From the NCBI GenBank assembly GCA_964019425.1, contig OZ025849.1, forward strand, positions 124,001 through 188,000: DNA of 64,000 nt. The letters are read 5' to 3'. Position 1 is the first letter of the stretch. Each line of letters begins with the position of its first letter. Source of the DNA: Flectonema sp. DT1601 (lineage: Eukaryota > Euglenozoa > Diplonemea > Diplonemida > Diplonemidae). The translations under genes and the position numbers were made by a program. Below, one piece after another: positions 9,904 to 21,611 of the stretch. The notes beneath the pieces are model-generated. The model did no database searches. It was not told the DNA's origin and saw only the letters and a program-made list of their open reading frames with translations.

Positions 9904-11142
9904 TTTTTTTTTTTTTTTTTTTTTTTCTTATTTATTATTTAAAAAAAGGAAACAATCAGTTTAGCGTCTCGATCAGGACGGAAAATAGAAATTAATCGAC
10001 ATAGTTGATCGATAGAAAAAAAAACAATGATAACATTGTTTATTCATTTTTTTTTTTTTTTTTTTTTTTTTAAACCTTTTTAATTGTTTTAAAGAAAAAA
10101 CAATCAGTTTAGCGTCTTGACCAGGACGGAAAATAGTAAGTAATCGACATAGTCGATCGATAAAAAAAAAACAATGATAACATTGTTTATTCCTTTTTTT
10201 TTTTTTTTTATTCTTTTTATTTATTTTTAAAGAAAAAACAATCAGTTTAGTGTCCTGACCAGGACGGAAAATAGAAAGTAATCGACATAGTCGATCGATA
10301 AAAAAAACAATGATAACATTGTTTATTCTTTTTTTTTTTTTTATTTTAATTCTTTTTATTTATTTTTAAAAAGAAAAAAAATGGAAAATAGAAATTAGTC
10401 AACAAAGTCGAACGATAAAAAAAAACAATGATAACATTGTTTATTCTTTTTTTTTTTTATTTTTTTTATATTCTTTTTTATTAATTTTGAAAAAAAAACA
10501 ATCAGTTTAGCGTCTTGACCAGGACGGAAAATAGAAAGTAATCGACATAGTCGATCGATAAAAAAAACAATGATAACATTGTTTATTCTTTTTTTTTTTT
10601 ATTTTAAATTCATTTTATTTATTTTTTAAAGAAAAAAAACGGAAAATAGAAATTAGTCGACAAAGTCGAACGATAAAAAAAAACAATGATAACATTGTTT
10701 ATTCTTTTTTTTGTATTTTTTTATATTCTTTTTTATTAATTTTGAAAAAAAAACAATCAGTTTAGCGTCTTGACCAGGACGGAAAATAGGAAGTAATCGA
10801 CATAGTCGATCGATAAAAAAAACAATGATAACATTGTTTATTCTTTTTTTTTTTTTTTTTTTTAAATTCTTTTTATTTATTTTTTAAAGAAAAAAAAACG
10901 GAAAATAGAAATTAGTCAACAAAGTCGAACGATAAAAAAAAACAATGATAACATTGTTTATTCTTTTTTTTTATTTTTTTTTTTTAATATTTTTTTTTTA
11001 TTTTGAAAAAAAAACAATCAGTTTAGCGTCTTGACCAGGACGGAAAATAGAAAGTGATCGACATAGTCGATCGATAAAAAAACAGTGATAACATTGTTTA
11101 TTCTTTTTTTTTTTTTTTTTTTTTTTTTAAATTCTTTTTATT

Positions 11143-11199
<57 letters not shown>
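9904..11199 (+). repeat. HS array with alternating long and short units
   Basis: About nine units. Long units (~140 bp) carry the CAGTTTA/GTCTTGACCAGGAC box and the TCGACATAGTCGA hairpin; short units (~115 bp) lack the box and carry TCGACAAAGTCGAACG or TCAACAAAGTCG. They often alternate, giving a ~255-bp dimer. The array ends in ~50 T that abut unrelated low-copy DNA at 11200. Confidence 0.9.
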
Positions 11200-11832
11200 C
11201 GCCGAAGCGAAGATGCCGGGAAGAAACCACATGCTAGTACAGTTCTTTTACTTTTCTTTGTCTGCTGGAATTCTATCTGAGAAAACTGGTAGTCTTTAAA
11301 ATTGTAAGCCAAGTACAAGTTGCCTCCTGACGGGTATATTGTGGGTAGTTCGAAAACGTTGCGCTCCAAAATATAACAAGACTCTACTCCACCCGCGTCA
11401 GGCGCATCTCTTGTCTTAGCCCTAGCATGCTACGTTGGAACATTGTCACCAGCCCGGTGGACCAAGTTGTAATTATTGCCCCTGGTTTACTCATCACTCT
11501 TCCGTGTGACGGCGGTTATTCCCTAATAACCTATTGCATGCTTTACCTAAGTCTTTTACTTTTTTCTTCTTCGCACGCTGTCGGTTTCCACCTTCGATGC
11601 AGTCAATCTTGTTCCGCCTTGGTTGTTTTTGGAAGAGCTAAGCTAAGTGGCAAGGTTTCACTAACAGATCGACTTTTTGTCAGCATCTCAGGCTTCTTTT
11701 TGCCGAGGACGTGCGGCTTTCTTTGAGGTCTCACAGTGACACATTTAAAAGAAATTATCTATTCCGGTGGGTATAAAGGGGGGGGGTGGGGGAGGAGGAG
11801 GGGGAGGGGACGTGTGAGTACACCCACAGATC
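11200..11832. other. Low-copy region downstream of the zinc-protein gene
   Basis: This 630-bp stretch occurs once in the window and has a more balanced base composition than the satellites. A minus-strand stretch of about 80 open codons (VESCYILERNVFELPTIY region) runs into the poly-T tract as poly-Lys; I do not recognise it. A G-run with GGTATAAAGG lies near 11770. It may be 3' flank of the neighbouring gene or remains of another one. Confidence 0.4.
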
Positions 11833-12798
11833 TCAGCAGTCGTCTTTAAGTCTCTTCCCCGGACTCAGGTTGGTCTTCTCTGAGTCCGCGGAACTGTATG
11901 GTGATAACTTTTTCTTTGTCTTCTCGGCTGGGGACGGGCACGACCTCGTCCTCCCGTGTCTTGGCGTACCGTCTGGGTGAGCCAAGGCTCTGGTGGCATT
12001 CTTCTCTCCGGCGGTCCAGCACCTGCGGCAGGTGGTTATCTGGCACTTCGTGCATCTGCTCCTGAGCCATTTCCGTTGTAGCAATCTACGGCAGAAGTCA
12101 CATTTGACCCTTGGTCCCTTTTGCATCGGTGGTGCGTGGTCACAGGTCGGTTTGATGTCTTCGGCGTCGTTTGTGGAGGCATCGGAACCGCTTGTCCCTG
12201 TCCGGGGTGGGCTGCTCCTAGCTCTTCTGGTCTTCGGCGTCGGTTCTTCTGTAGAATTGTTAGGGCTATCGAGAATTAGTGTTCTGGCTATAGGGGGTGT
12301 GTGGATCTCCGTGTTGTGTTCTTCCGGCTGCGATGAAGGGCTGGACAGTTCACGCTCGCCTTTGGTGAGGATGCCTACTGGTTCTTCGAAGGTATCGCGG
12401 TCTTCCTTGGCGGGGGTGTCTGTCGGTTCTCCGGAGGCATGTTCTCCTTCCGTGAGGGCGTCCTCTGTTTCTACGGAGGCATCATGTTCTTCTTTGGTGA
12501 GGATGTCTACTGATTCTTCGGAGGTTCCACGCACTTCATTGGTGGGGGTGTCTGTCAGTTCTCCGGAGGCATATTCTCCTTCCGTGAGGGTGCCTGCTGG
12601 TTCTACGGCGGCATCATGTTCTTCGTTGGTGAGGCTGTCTGCTGGTTCATCGGAGGTATCACGCACTTCCTTGGTGAAGGTGTCTGCTAGTTCTCCGGAG
12701 GCATGCTCCCCTTCCGTGTGGGTGTTAGCTGGTTCTTCGGAGGCATCGAGTCCTACTTTCTCCGGAGGGTCAACAAAGTCGAACGATAAAAAAAACAA
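11833..12798 (-). CDS. Partial gene: acidic tandem-repeat protein with a six-Cys zinc-binding block
   Basis: The 321-codon frame has three parts. Residues ~10-150 are acidic tandem repeats of ~20 residues (GEHASGELADT, KEVRDTSDEPADS, NEEHDA). A Ser/Pro/Thr-rich linker follows. Residues ~220-250 hold CDFCRRLLQRKW...C-TK-C-QITT-C-RR-C, i.e. C-x2-C-x12-C-x2-C-x4-C-x2-C, resembling the cysteine-rich tail of piggyBac transposases or a treble-clef/PHD-like knuckle. The end is basic and finishes KRLKDDC. The first nine residues come from a satellite fragment (FFLSFDFVD), so the true 5' end is lost from about 12769. Function unknown; a transposase-derived or nuclear DNA-binding protein is my guess. 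Confidence 0.55.
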   Translation of the reverse strand: MFFLSFDFVDPPEKVGLDASEEPANTHTEGEHASGELADTFTKEVRDTSDEPADSLTNEEHDAAVEPAGTLTEGEYASGELTDTPTNEVRGTSEESVDILTKEEHDASVETEDALTEGEHASGEPTDTPAKEDRDTFEEPVGILTKGERELSSPSSQPEEHNTEIHTPPIARTLILDSPNNSTEEPTPKTRRARSSPPRTGTSGSDASTNDAEDIKPTCDHAPPMQKGPRVKCDFCRRLLQRKWLRSRCTKCQITTCRRCWTAGEKNATRALAHPDGTPRHGRTRSCPSPAEKTKKKLSPYSSADSEKTNLSPGKRLKDDC

Positions 12799-12802
12799 TG
12801 AG
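12769..12802 (+). repeat. Short HS fragment joining the zinc-protein gene to Rep1519
   Basis: GTCAACAAAGTCGAACG followed by an A run and ACAATGA matches the short-type HS unit. It supplies the apparent start codon of the zinc-protein frame on the minus strand, so that start is an accident of the join. Confidence 0.85.
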
Positions 12803-14322
12803 AGTTGAATTTCCAGGTGAGATTTGGACTGTTAGCTTTTGGCTAAGGCCCTCCCTGAAGAGCAAGAACAAAAAAACTACTCACACCTGAAGAAAACATA
12901 CACAAAGAACACACTGTAAGCTGTGTGTGTATTTTGTGTTTGTCACAACAGGAGAGAAAAGAAAGAATGTCAAGGTTGGTCACCTTGCCTATCAACGCAC
13001 AACATTGGTGGTCTCTACTAGACCCTGAGTGATCCCACTGGATCTCTCATCGTTCATAGTACCCTATGTGAAGTTATAAAATCAAAGGTAAACTATGAAC
13101 TACAAATGACTTAGCCTGTTATTATAATGCCACAGGCAGGCCCTGCATTCAGCAACTATCCAGCAGTGCTTGAATGTCCTGATCTTCTTCTAAAAAAAAG
13201 AAAGAAAAACAAAACTGTAGCTGGGATCACTCAGGATCAACAGACTACCAATGCTACCTGTTGTACTTGCTCACTATGGGGGGTGATGCCAAACACCCAG
13301 AAGTACTAAACTGCTTTCCTTCTTGCTGCCCAGGGGTTTCTGACCAGAACTAATAGAAAATAAAAACAGATGGGAAACAATAAAAAGTAAAATGAATATA
13401 ACTGAAGTTAAACAAGAATGTTGGTCCTAGACAAGACCTTAAACTGACTAACCGGTCTTAATTTTAACTAAGTGTTAACCTAGTTTCCTAGTTTCTAATA
13501 TGAAATCTTTTTCTTTTTTTTTCTTTTTGAACAAAATGTAATTATTAATGTAAAAAAATGAAGAAACAGACCAGAACAGATAGAGAATAAAAAAGAAAAG
13601 ATAATTGCAAGAGTTATTGTAGTAAAAGATTACAAATAAAAAAAAATGCAAGTATCAACACATGATCGAGATACACCAGCAGCTAACAAACAACATAAAA
13701 TTGAAGATCAGTTGCCAGAGTATTTCAACCATGGTAGAATACTCGCCCCTCTGGCAGGGATTATCCCAGACTTGTCCTTTAATTTAGTTGGACACCATGG
13801 CTTACAACCCTTCCAGAGGGAAGCACCATTATGACTTCTATTTTTTTTCTTCAAGAAAATCATAAGGTGGGAACAAAGAAAAATGCTAAGAGGAACCCCC
13901 TATTAACACCTAAGACATCTAAACTGCAGCCCAGCCTATGCCCAATGCACTAACAGGTCATTCCCTCGCACTCAGATCAAAAAATCAAAGTTCAGAGTGC
14001 ATCTTAGCGTGAATGAGAGAATTTCCTCCCGCTTATTTTGAACAAAAGGGATAGAAAACGAACATAAAAATAAAATTCTAAGTGAGAAACACTTAGCAGA
14101 AACACTTAGCAGCTTTTAAGGAGCTGAAAAGCAAAAAAAAAAACTAAGTGAGAAACACTTAGTAGAAACAATTTGTAGCTAATTAAGCTGAAAATAAAAA
14201 AATAAAAATTTTCTAAGTGAGAAATACTTAGCAACTTTTAGAACAAATATTTCAGTAAATAACCTGTAATGATTAAACCATTACAAGTTTGATGCCAAAA
14301 CTGACAAGGACTGAGTTGAATA
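12803..14322 (+). repeat. Rep1519, complete unit, plus orientation
   Basis: A full unit from AGTTGAATTTCCAGG to GGACTGAGTTGAAT. Three copies of a hairpin, CTAAGTGAGAAACACTTAG, lie at 14078, 14144 and 14213 (the last with T for C at one stem position). A 140-bp segment around 13415-13555 containing the AAGACC/GGTCTT hairpin and a GGTCTTG/AGGAC box is present here but absent from copies at 3251 and 17279. Short frames (MPQAGPAFSNYP..., MQVSTHDRDTPAANKQ...) recur in other copies, but one is stopped in the 18.4-kb copy, so I do not call genes. Confidence 0.85.
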
Positions 14323-14622
14323 TGAACATTGTTTATTCTTTTTTTTATTTTATTTTTTTTAATATTTTTTTTTATTTTGAAAAAAAAAAACAATCAGTTT
14401 AGCGTCTTGACCAGGACGGAAAATAGAAAGTAATCGACATAGTCGATCGATAAAAAAAAACAATGATAACATTGTTTATTCCTTTTTTTTTATTTTAAAT
14501 TCTTTTTATTTATTTTTTAAAGAAAAAAAACGGAAAATAGAAATTAGTCGACAAAGTCGAACGATAAAAAAAACAATGATAACATTGTTTATTCTTTTTT
14601 TTTTGTATTTTTTTTAAGAGCC
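14323..14622 (+). repeat. HS fragment, about two units
   Basis: It opens inside the AACATTGTT half of a hairpin and closes in a T run after a short-type unit. Rep1519 lies on both sides in opposite orientations. Confidence 0.85.
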
Positions 14623-14872
14623 CTGAGAGATCCAGTGGGATCACTCAGGGTCTAGTAGAGACCACCAATGTTGTGCGTTGATAGGCAAGGTGACCAACCT
14701 TGACATTCTTTCTTTTCTCTCCTGTTGTGACAAACACAAAATACACACACAGCTTACAGTGTGTTCTTTGTGTATGTTTTCTTCAGGTGTGAGTAGTTTT
14801 TTTGTTCTTGCTCTTCAGGGAGGGCCTTAGCCAAAAGCTAACAGTCCAAATCTCACCTGGTAACTTAACTCC
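14623..14872 (-). repeat. Rep1519 fragment
   Basis: Covers GAGAGATCCAGTGGG to CTCACCTGG, the terminal ~245 bp of the unit in minus orientation. It ends against LINE sequence. Confidence 0.85.
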
Positions 14873-15089
14873 TTAAAAATTTTCCCGTCGCAGTTGCCCA
14901 CAGCTATCGGTCTCGTTTTCAAGATGTCTTTCCCATCGGAGTTGGGCTTTGGGAGCATTGTTACAAATGCTAAGCCCCAACTATCCGGATAGGCCTTGAG
15001 TTCGAAAATTCTCTTTAATACCTTGTAAAGTGCTTCCATAAAAGTTGGGACCTTTTTCCATACAACATAAGGTATGCAATTGGGACCAG
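14873..15089 (-). pseudogene. LINE fragment: start of the RT domain
   Basis: In sense order it encodes GPNCIPYVVWKKVPTF, then MEALYKVLKRIFELKAYPDSW, MLPKPNSDGKD, and TRPIAVGNCDGKIF, the classical N-terminal RT blocks. It overlaps LINE copy 2 from KRIFELK onward and extends it upstream. It is cut at both sides: upstream at GGACCAG, where LD starts, and downstream after KIF, where Rep1519 starts. Confidence 0.85.
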
Positions 15090-15281
15090 AATTTCGATAA
15101 AGTGGGAAGTAACGGACTGGGAGCTTTTGGCTCCTGCCCTATTCCCGATGTAAACTTTCTTTTTATTTTTATTTTTTTTAACAGGCCCAAAGGGCGACAA
15201 TGATGGTTGCTGACCAAGGAATAATATTCAAATGAATTTTCGTTTCAAAGAAACGAACAGAATTAAGAGAGAGGCAGAGAA

Positions 15282-15314
<33 letters not shown>

Positions 15315-15375
15315 GAAAAAAAAAAATGAAGAGGAAATAATCAAACATGAAAAAAAAAAAAAAAAAAATATATAT
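15089..15375 (+). repeat. LD leader repeat, first part
   Basis: Begins at the standard GAATTTCG edge directly against the LINE fragment and runs to the TATATA insertion point. The distal LD half and HS array are absent because M765 is cut and joined to other DNA. Confidence 0.85.
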
Positions 15376-15858
15376 CAGTCATTCCTTTTTTTTGCGAACA
15401 AATTCTGGACACTGAAAAAAAATTTCAAAAAAAAATTGTAAAAATTTCGATCGAAGCGGCATTTTAATGCGCTGCATCGTTGGGTTCATTTCCGTCCGAA
15501 ATCGGGAGGTTGGCATCACATACTTGTCTCCCGAATTGAGAAAAGAGATTTTGTGGTTTACTAAATCAGCTCAGCCGTGGACAAGTACCAAAACTAAAAA
15601 TTAATCGAAGGGTCTAATTTTACACTGCTGGCCCAGCGGGATCCAGAGAAAAAATAATCGAGCAAAAATATATTAAAGAGTACTAAGCATGTGCCGGTGA
15701 GGCAGATTGTTACTACCTGTCTTTTTGGACCTACTTTGATACTTAATGATCATTATCACCACCACAGATGCAACATTTTCCTTACATAATTGCTACTAGG
15801 GTTGATTTGTTAGTAAAAAGGTGCATATCTCTTGAGTGCGGGAGAAGGGGGAAAAATA
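15376..15858 (+). mobile_element. M765 copy 2, right end missing
   Basis: Starts with the same CAGTCATTCC end at the same LD position as the complete copy, with scattered differences. It breaks off inside GGGGGAAAAATAAG, which is shared with Rep1280 (GAATAAGAAATTTGGG), suggesting a microhomology join. Confidence 0.8.
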
Positions 15859-16532
15859 AGAAATTTGGGAGAGGAATAGGGGCAGTGAACAAGGGCTTGC
15901 GTCCCGCCAAGAATTTGGCGGACGCAAGCCCCCTTGCACTCTTCCCCAGCTTAACATCCATTAGTAGCAAACTTGTTTTTTGAGGTTGGACTTTGTACGG
16001 GACAGGCAGACTTTGTACGGGAGAGGTTGGCTTTTATTAGTGGCTCCCCCCCCTTGGGGGGGGTTGGGGGGGGGGCTTGCGTTCCGCCAAGAACTTGGCG
16101 GAACGCAAGCCCCCCTTGCACTCTTCCCCAGCTTAATATCCATTAGTAGCAAATTTGTTTTTTGAGGTTGGACTTTGTACGGGAGAGGTTGGCTTTTATT
16201 AGGGGCTCCCCCCCCTTGGGGGGGGTTGGGGGGGGGGCTTGCGTTCCGCCAAGTTCTTGGCGGAACGCAAGCCCCCCCTTGCACTCTTCCCAGCTTAATA
16301 CCCCGTTCTGGGGTGAAAAAATCCGGTGAAAAAAAAATGACGTTGGTCGGGATTGAGCCTGGGCGTCCGGTATCCAAAGTCAGTGCTCCCACCTCTGAAC
16401 CACATCCGCTCTTAAATACAGCTGGGGGTCTCGATGCATCCCGTATATGGTTTTTCGGGCCCCCCAGCCATTTTGGATTTTGTAATAAACGCCCGTTCTG
16501 AAACTATTTGTGTAGTAAACGCTAGTTTGCCC
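15859..16532 (+). mobile_element. MU858 fragment (left end missing) behind a Rep1280 scrap
   Basis: The first ~32 bp are Rep1280 (AAATTTGGGAGAGG). From 15891 the sequence is the MU858 interior: three ~195-bp blocks with G/C runs and the inverted repeat GCTTGCGTTCCGCCAAG, then the tRNA-like module and the right terminal repeat ending TTTGCCC, followed by the AATAAAATA-type target sequence. Confidence 0.8.
16338..16411 (-). ncRNA. tRNA-like Pol III module in MU858
   Basis: On the minus strand a 74-nt stretch has an A box (TGGTTCAGAGG), a B-box-like GGCTCAATCCC at the right distance, and a downstream T run. The loop reads CTTTGGA, tRNA-Gln-like. Acceptor and T stems pair poorly, so it is a decayed tRNA-derived head, not a working tRNA gene. 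Confidence 0.5.
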
Positions 16533-17278
16533 AATAAAATAAAATAAAAATAAAGTATACAAACCAAACTTTCCCTGGAATACAATACCTAACAATCAGT
16601 GCGTTCACTGGCCTTAGGGCTGTTCGGACTTATGCTTTGGACTGTTCCCTTGCAGAAAAAAAAAGTAAAATAAACCAACTTTGGGACATTAGAAAAGCAT
16701 AAAATAAAAGTTGCTACAACCAAAAGACAACTGCAAAAAATAAGGTTTTTGTAGGGGAGCTACAATGTAGCAATAATGTCACACAGTCATGTGGCAAGCT
16801 GAATAAGAAATTTGGGAGAGGAATAGGGGCAGTGAACTTTTGATTCAGGCCCTTCCCAACGAACAGGACGAAGACTTCTAAAACCTGAGATGAACCAATT
16901 GAGTTGAAACAAACAAATAACAGAGACGCAACACATACCGGAACATCATCGCAAGCAATGCTTCGGACCTCCGTCGACCTTCGTTCTTCCGGCGGCAAAG
17001 GGAAACAAGAAAGAACGGGCAATGAGACAAACCTGTTAGTTGGTGTTGTGTTGTTGTTAAAAACAAAAACATAAACGCCAGGAAGTTCGACAACGAAGAC
17101 ATCGACATCGATCGCTGCTCTGCAGATGTCCGGCGGGTGTTTGTCTACACTGTGTTTATTGTTTGTTTTTTTCCCAAGGTTCAACCCTGGGAAGAGAAGT
17201 AAAAAATTCCGTCAGTGTTGGCCTTCCTGTTCGAAGGTGCGCACCAATGACGATAAATAGAGTGGGGGGGAGAAAACC
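16533..17278 (+). repeat. Rep1280 partial unit
   Basis: Runs from the AATAAAATA target sequence right of MU858 through AAAGTATACAAACC, the AT-rich block, the CTTCCGGCGGC stretch and AGTGGGGGGGAGAAAACC, where Rep1519 begins. On the minus strand it carries a recurring 156-codon frame starting MNLGKKTNNKHSVDK that resembles no protein I know. Confidence 0.8.
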
Positions 17279-19149
17279 TGGCATCACCCCCCATAGTGAG
17301 CAAGTACAACAGGTAGCATTGGTAGTCTGTTGATCCTGAGTGATCCCAGCTACAGTTTTGTTTTTCTTTCTTTTTTTTAGAAGAAGATCAGGACATCCAA
17401 GCACTGCTGGATAGTTGCTGAATGCGGGGCCTGCCTGTGGCATTATAATAACAGGCTAAGTCATTTGTAGTTCATAGTTTACCTTAGATTTTATAACTTC
17501 ACATAGGTACTATGAACGATGAGAGATCCAGTGGGATCACTCAGGGTCTAGTAGAGACCACCAATGTTGTGCGTTGATAGGCAAGGTGACCAACCTTGAC
17601 ATTCTTTCTTTTCTCTCCTGTTGTGACAAACACAAAATACACACACAGCTTACAGTGTGTTCTTTGTGTATGTTTTCTTCAGGTGTGAGTAGTTTTTTTG
17701 TTCTTGCTCTTCAGGGAGGGCCTTAGCCAAAAGCTAACAGTCCAAATCTCACCTGGAAATTCAACTCAGTCCTTGTCAGTTTTGGCATCAAACCTGTAAT
17801 GGTTTAATCATTACAGGTTATTTACTGAAATATTTGTTCTAAAAGTTGCTAAGTATTTCTCACTTAGAAATTTTTTATTTTTTTATTTTCAGCTTAATTA
17901 GCTACAAATTGTTTCTACTAAGTGTTTCTCACTTAGATTTTTTTTTTGCTTTTCAGCTCCTTAAAAGCTGCTAAGTGTTTCTGCTAAGTGTTTCTCACTT
18001 AGAATTTTATTGTTATGTTCGTTTTCTATCCCCTCTTCTATCCCTTTTGTTCAAAAAAAGCGATGAGAAATTTCTCTCATTCATGCTAAGATGCACTCTG
18101 AACTTTGATTTTTTGATCTGAGTATGAGGGAATGACCTGTTAGTGCATTGGGCATAAGCTGGGCTGCAGTTTAGATGTCTTAGGTGTTAATAGGGGGTTC
18201 CTCTTAGCATTTTTCTTTGTTACCACCTTATGATTTTCTTGAAGAAAAAAAATAGAAGTCATAATGGTGCTTCCCTCTGGAAGGGTTGTAAGCCATGGTG
18301 TCCAACTAAATTAAAGGACAAGTCTGGGATAATCCCTGCCAGAGGGGCGAGTATTCTACCATGGTTGAAATACTCTGGCAACTGATCTTCAATTTTATGT
18401 TGTTTGTTAGCTGCTGGTGTAATTTAATCATGTGTTGATACTTGCATTTGTTTATTTGTTATCTTTTACTACAATAACTCTTGCCTATATCTTTTCTTTT
18501 TATTCCCTATCTGTTCTGGTCTGTTGCTTCATTTGTCTTGTTTAACTTCAGTTATATCCATTTTACTTTTTATTGTTTCCCATCTACTTTTTATTTTCTA
18601 TTAGTTCTGGTCAGAAACCCCTGGGCAGCAAGAAGGAAAGCAGTTTAGTACTTCTGGGTGTTTGGCATCACCCCCCATAGTGAGCAAGTACAACAGGTAG
18701 CATTGGTAGTCTGTTGATCCTGAGTGATCCCAGCTACAGTTTTGTTTTTCTTTCTTTTTTTTAGAAGAAGATCAGGACATCCAAGCACTGCTGGATAGTT
18801 GCTGAATGCGGGGCCTGCCTGTGGCATTATAATAACAGGCTAAGTCATTTGTAGTTCATAGTTTACCTTTGATTTTATAACTTCACATAGGTACTATGAA
18901 CGATGAGAGATCCAGTGGGATCACTCAGGGTCTAGTAGAGACCACCAATGTTGTGCGTTGATAGGCAAGGTGACCAACCTTGACATTCTTTCTTTTCTCT
19001 CCTGTTGTGACAAACACAAAATACACACACAGCTTACAGTGTGTTCTTTGTGTATGTTTTCTTCAGGTGTGAGTAGTTTTTTTGTTCTTGCTCTTCAGGG
19101 AGGGCCTTAGCCAAAAGCTAACAGTCCAAATCTCACCTGGAAATTCAAC
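17279..19149 (-). repeat. Rep1519, about 1.3 tandem units lacking the 140-bp segment
   Basis: A partial unit runs directly into a full one through CTGGAAATTCAACTCAGTCC, showing head-to-tail tandem organisation. The full unit is ~1390 bp because the 140-bp segment present in the 12.8- and 39-kb copies is missing. In this copy the recurrent MQVSTHD frame is closed by a stop. Confidence 0.85.
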
Positions 19150-20169
19150 CTTGTTTGTTTTTTTCCCAAGGTTCAACCCTGGGAAGAGAAGTAAAAAATT
19201 CCGTCAGTGTTGGCCTTCCTGTTCGAAGGTGCGCACCAATGACGATAAATAGAGTGGGGGGGAGAAAACCTTTGATCCAACTGGATCCCTTCACGAGCTG
19301 ACATTGCCATGTGAAGTTAAATATTCTGGCGATGCCAGCTCAGGCGACTTAGCCTGCTTTTTTCTTTAAATAAAAAAAATAAAAAGATACCAACAGGTGG
19401 GGTGATGGGTTGCGCCACTGCAATCCAGTCACAAAAAGAAACAAAGGTAATCTCCAGGGTTCTCGACCCTTGGCTCTCCCTGCGCAAGCATCGCATGGAG
19501 GGTGACGCTAAGCACCCGGGGGGTACGAAACAAACTTTCCCCCTGCTGTCCTGTTTGAAATAAAAAAAAAAAAAAAAAAAACAAAGGGATAGAAGTAAAC
19601 AGAATACATTACACCTCAACAGGTGACGCTAAACACCCAGGGGATACAAACCAAACTTTCCCCCTGTTGCCCTGTTTGAAATAAATTAAAAAAAGAACAA
19701 GAAAACAGAATACAATACTCAGCAATCAGACTCGTTCACTCGCTTCGCCAGAGCTGTTCGAGCCGATGCTCATGTAAAGTTACCTGTTTTCTTTTAACAA
19801 ATTAAATAAAATAAAATAAAAATAAAGTATACAAACCAAACTTTCCCTGGAATACAATACCTAACAATCAGTGCGTTCACTGGCCTTAGGGCTGTTCGGA
19901 CTTATGCTTTGGACTGTTCCCTTGCAGAAAAAAAAAGTAAAATAAACCAACTTTGGGACATTAGAAAAGCATAAAATTCAAAGTTGCTACAACCAAAAGA
20001 CAACTGCAAAAAATAAGGTTTTTGTAGGGGAGCTACAATGTAGCAATAATGTCACACAGTCATGTGGCAAGCTGAATAAGAAATTTGGGAGAGGAATAGG
20101 GGCAGTGAACTTTTGATTCAGGCCCTTCCCAACGAACAGGACGAAGACTTCTAAAACCTGAGATGAACC
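19150..20169 (+). repeat. Rep1280 partial unit, empty at the MU858 site
   Basis: Starts at CTTGTTTGTTTTTTTCCC and ends at GATGAACC, where LD begins. TTAAATAAAATAAAATAAAAAT is uninterrupted near 19803, giving an empty-site control for the MU858 insertions elsewhere. Confidence 0.85.
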
Positions 20170-20568
20170 GAATTTCGAAAAGGTGGGAAGTAACGGACTG
20201 GGAGCTTTTGGCTCCTGCCCTATTCCCGATGTAAACTTTCTTTTTATTTTTTTTTTTTTTTAACAGGCCCAAAGGGCGACAATGATGGTTGCTGACCAAG
20301 GAATAATATTCAAATGAATTTTCGTTTCAAAGAAACGAACAGAATTAAGAGAGAGGTAGAGAAAAAAAAAAAAAAAAAAAAAAGAAAGAATAGAAAAAAA
20401 ATATGAAGAGGAAATAATCAAACATGAAAAAAAAAAAAAAAAATAAAATATAAATAAAAAACGTTGTATGAAAAAGGAAAAAAAGAAAAAAAAAAGACCA
20501 GAAAAGGAAAGAGAAAATGAAAAGGTATAATATTATTGTGGGGATATGAGGATAGCAGGGAGATGCTC
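20170..20568 (+). repeat. LD leader repeat, uninterrupted
   Basis: A whole leader with no transposon at the A/T-rich site (AAAATATAAATAAA). One small difference at the edge: TTTCGAAAAGG instead of TTTCGATAAAG. It leads straight into the largest HS array. Confidence 0.85.
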
Positions 20569-21427
20569 TTTTTTTTTTTTTTTTTTTTTATTTTTTTTTT
20601 TATTTATTATTTAAAAAAGGGAAACAATCAGTTTAGCGTCTCGATCAGGACGGAAAATAGAAATTAATCGACATAGTCGATCGATAGAAAAAAAACAATG
20701 ATAACATTGTTTATTCTTTTTTTTTTTTTTTTTTTTTTATTTATTATTTAAAAAAGGGAAACAATCAGTTTAGCGTCTCGATCAGGACGGAAAATAGAAA
20801 TTAATCGACATAGTCGATCGATAGAAAAAAAACAATGATAACATTGTTTATTCTTTTTTTTTTTTTTTTTTTTTTTTATTCTTTTTATTTATTTTTAAAG
20901 AAAAAACAATCAGTTTAGCGTCCTGACCAGGACGGAAAATTGAAAGTGATCGACATAGTCGATCGATAGAAAAAAAACAATGATAACATTGTTTATTCCT
21001 TTTTTTTTTTTTTTTTTTTTATTCTTTTTATTTATTTTTAAAGAAGAAACAATCAGTTTAGCGACCTGACCAGGACGGAAAATTGAAAGTGATCGACATA
21101 GTCGATCGATAGAAAAAAAACAATGATAACATTGTTTATTCTTTTTTTTTTTTTTTTTTTTTTTTAAATCCTTTTAATTATTTTAAAGAAAAAACAATCA
21201 GTTTAGCGTCTTGACCAGGGCGGAAAATAGAAAGTAATCGACATAGTCGATCGATAAAAAAAAAACAATGATAACATTGTTTATTCCTTTTTTTTTTTTT
21301 TTTTTTTTTTTATTCTTTTTATTTATTTTTAAAGAAAAAACAATCAGTTTAGCGTCCTGACCAGGACGGAAAATTGGAAGTGATCGACATAGTCGATCGA
21401 TAAAAAAACAATGATAACATTGTTTAT

Positions 21428-21462
<35 letters not shown>

Positions 21463-21574
21463 CTTTTAATTATTTTTTAAAGAAAAAACAATCAGTTTAG
21501 CGTCTTGACCAGGACGGAAAATAGAAAGTGATCGACATAGTCGATCGATAAAAAACAATGATAACATTGTTTAT

Positions 21575-21611
<37 letters not shown>

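Noticed and set aside
11142-11369. Frame ending in poly-Lys
   Set aside because: The tail is the translation of a T run. The upstream ~60 codons are open but unrecognised, so they are mentioned only under the low-copy region.
11993-12808. 271-codon plus-strand frame opposite the zinc-protein gene
   Set aside because: It is a Ser/Val-rich shadow of the acidic tandem repeats; the minus frame has ordered cysteines and a more plausible composition.
13127-13834. MPQAGPAFSNYP and MQVSTHDRDTP frames of Rep1519
   Set aside because: Short, not associated with each other, and one copy is closed by a stop near 18430, so no sign of constraint.
16714-17184. 156-codon MNLGKKTNN frame of Rep1280 as a gene
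   Set aside because: It is present in all copies only because the DNA is duplicated; no domain or recognisable composition. I kept only the observation that it is fused in frame to two LINE copies.
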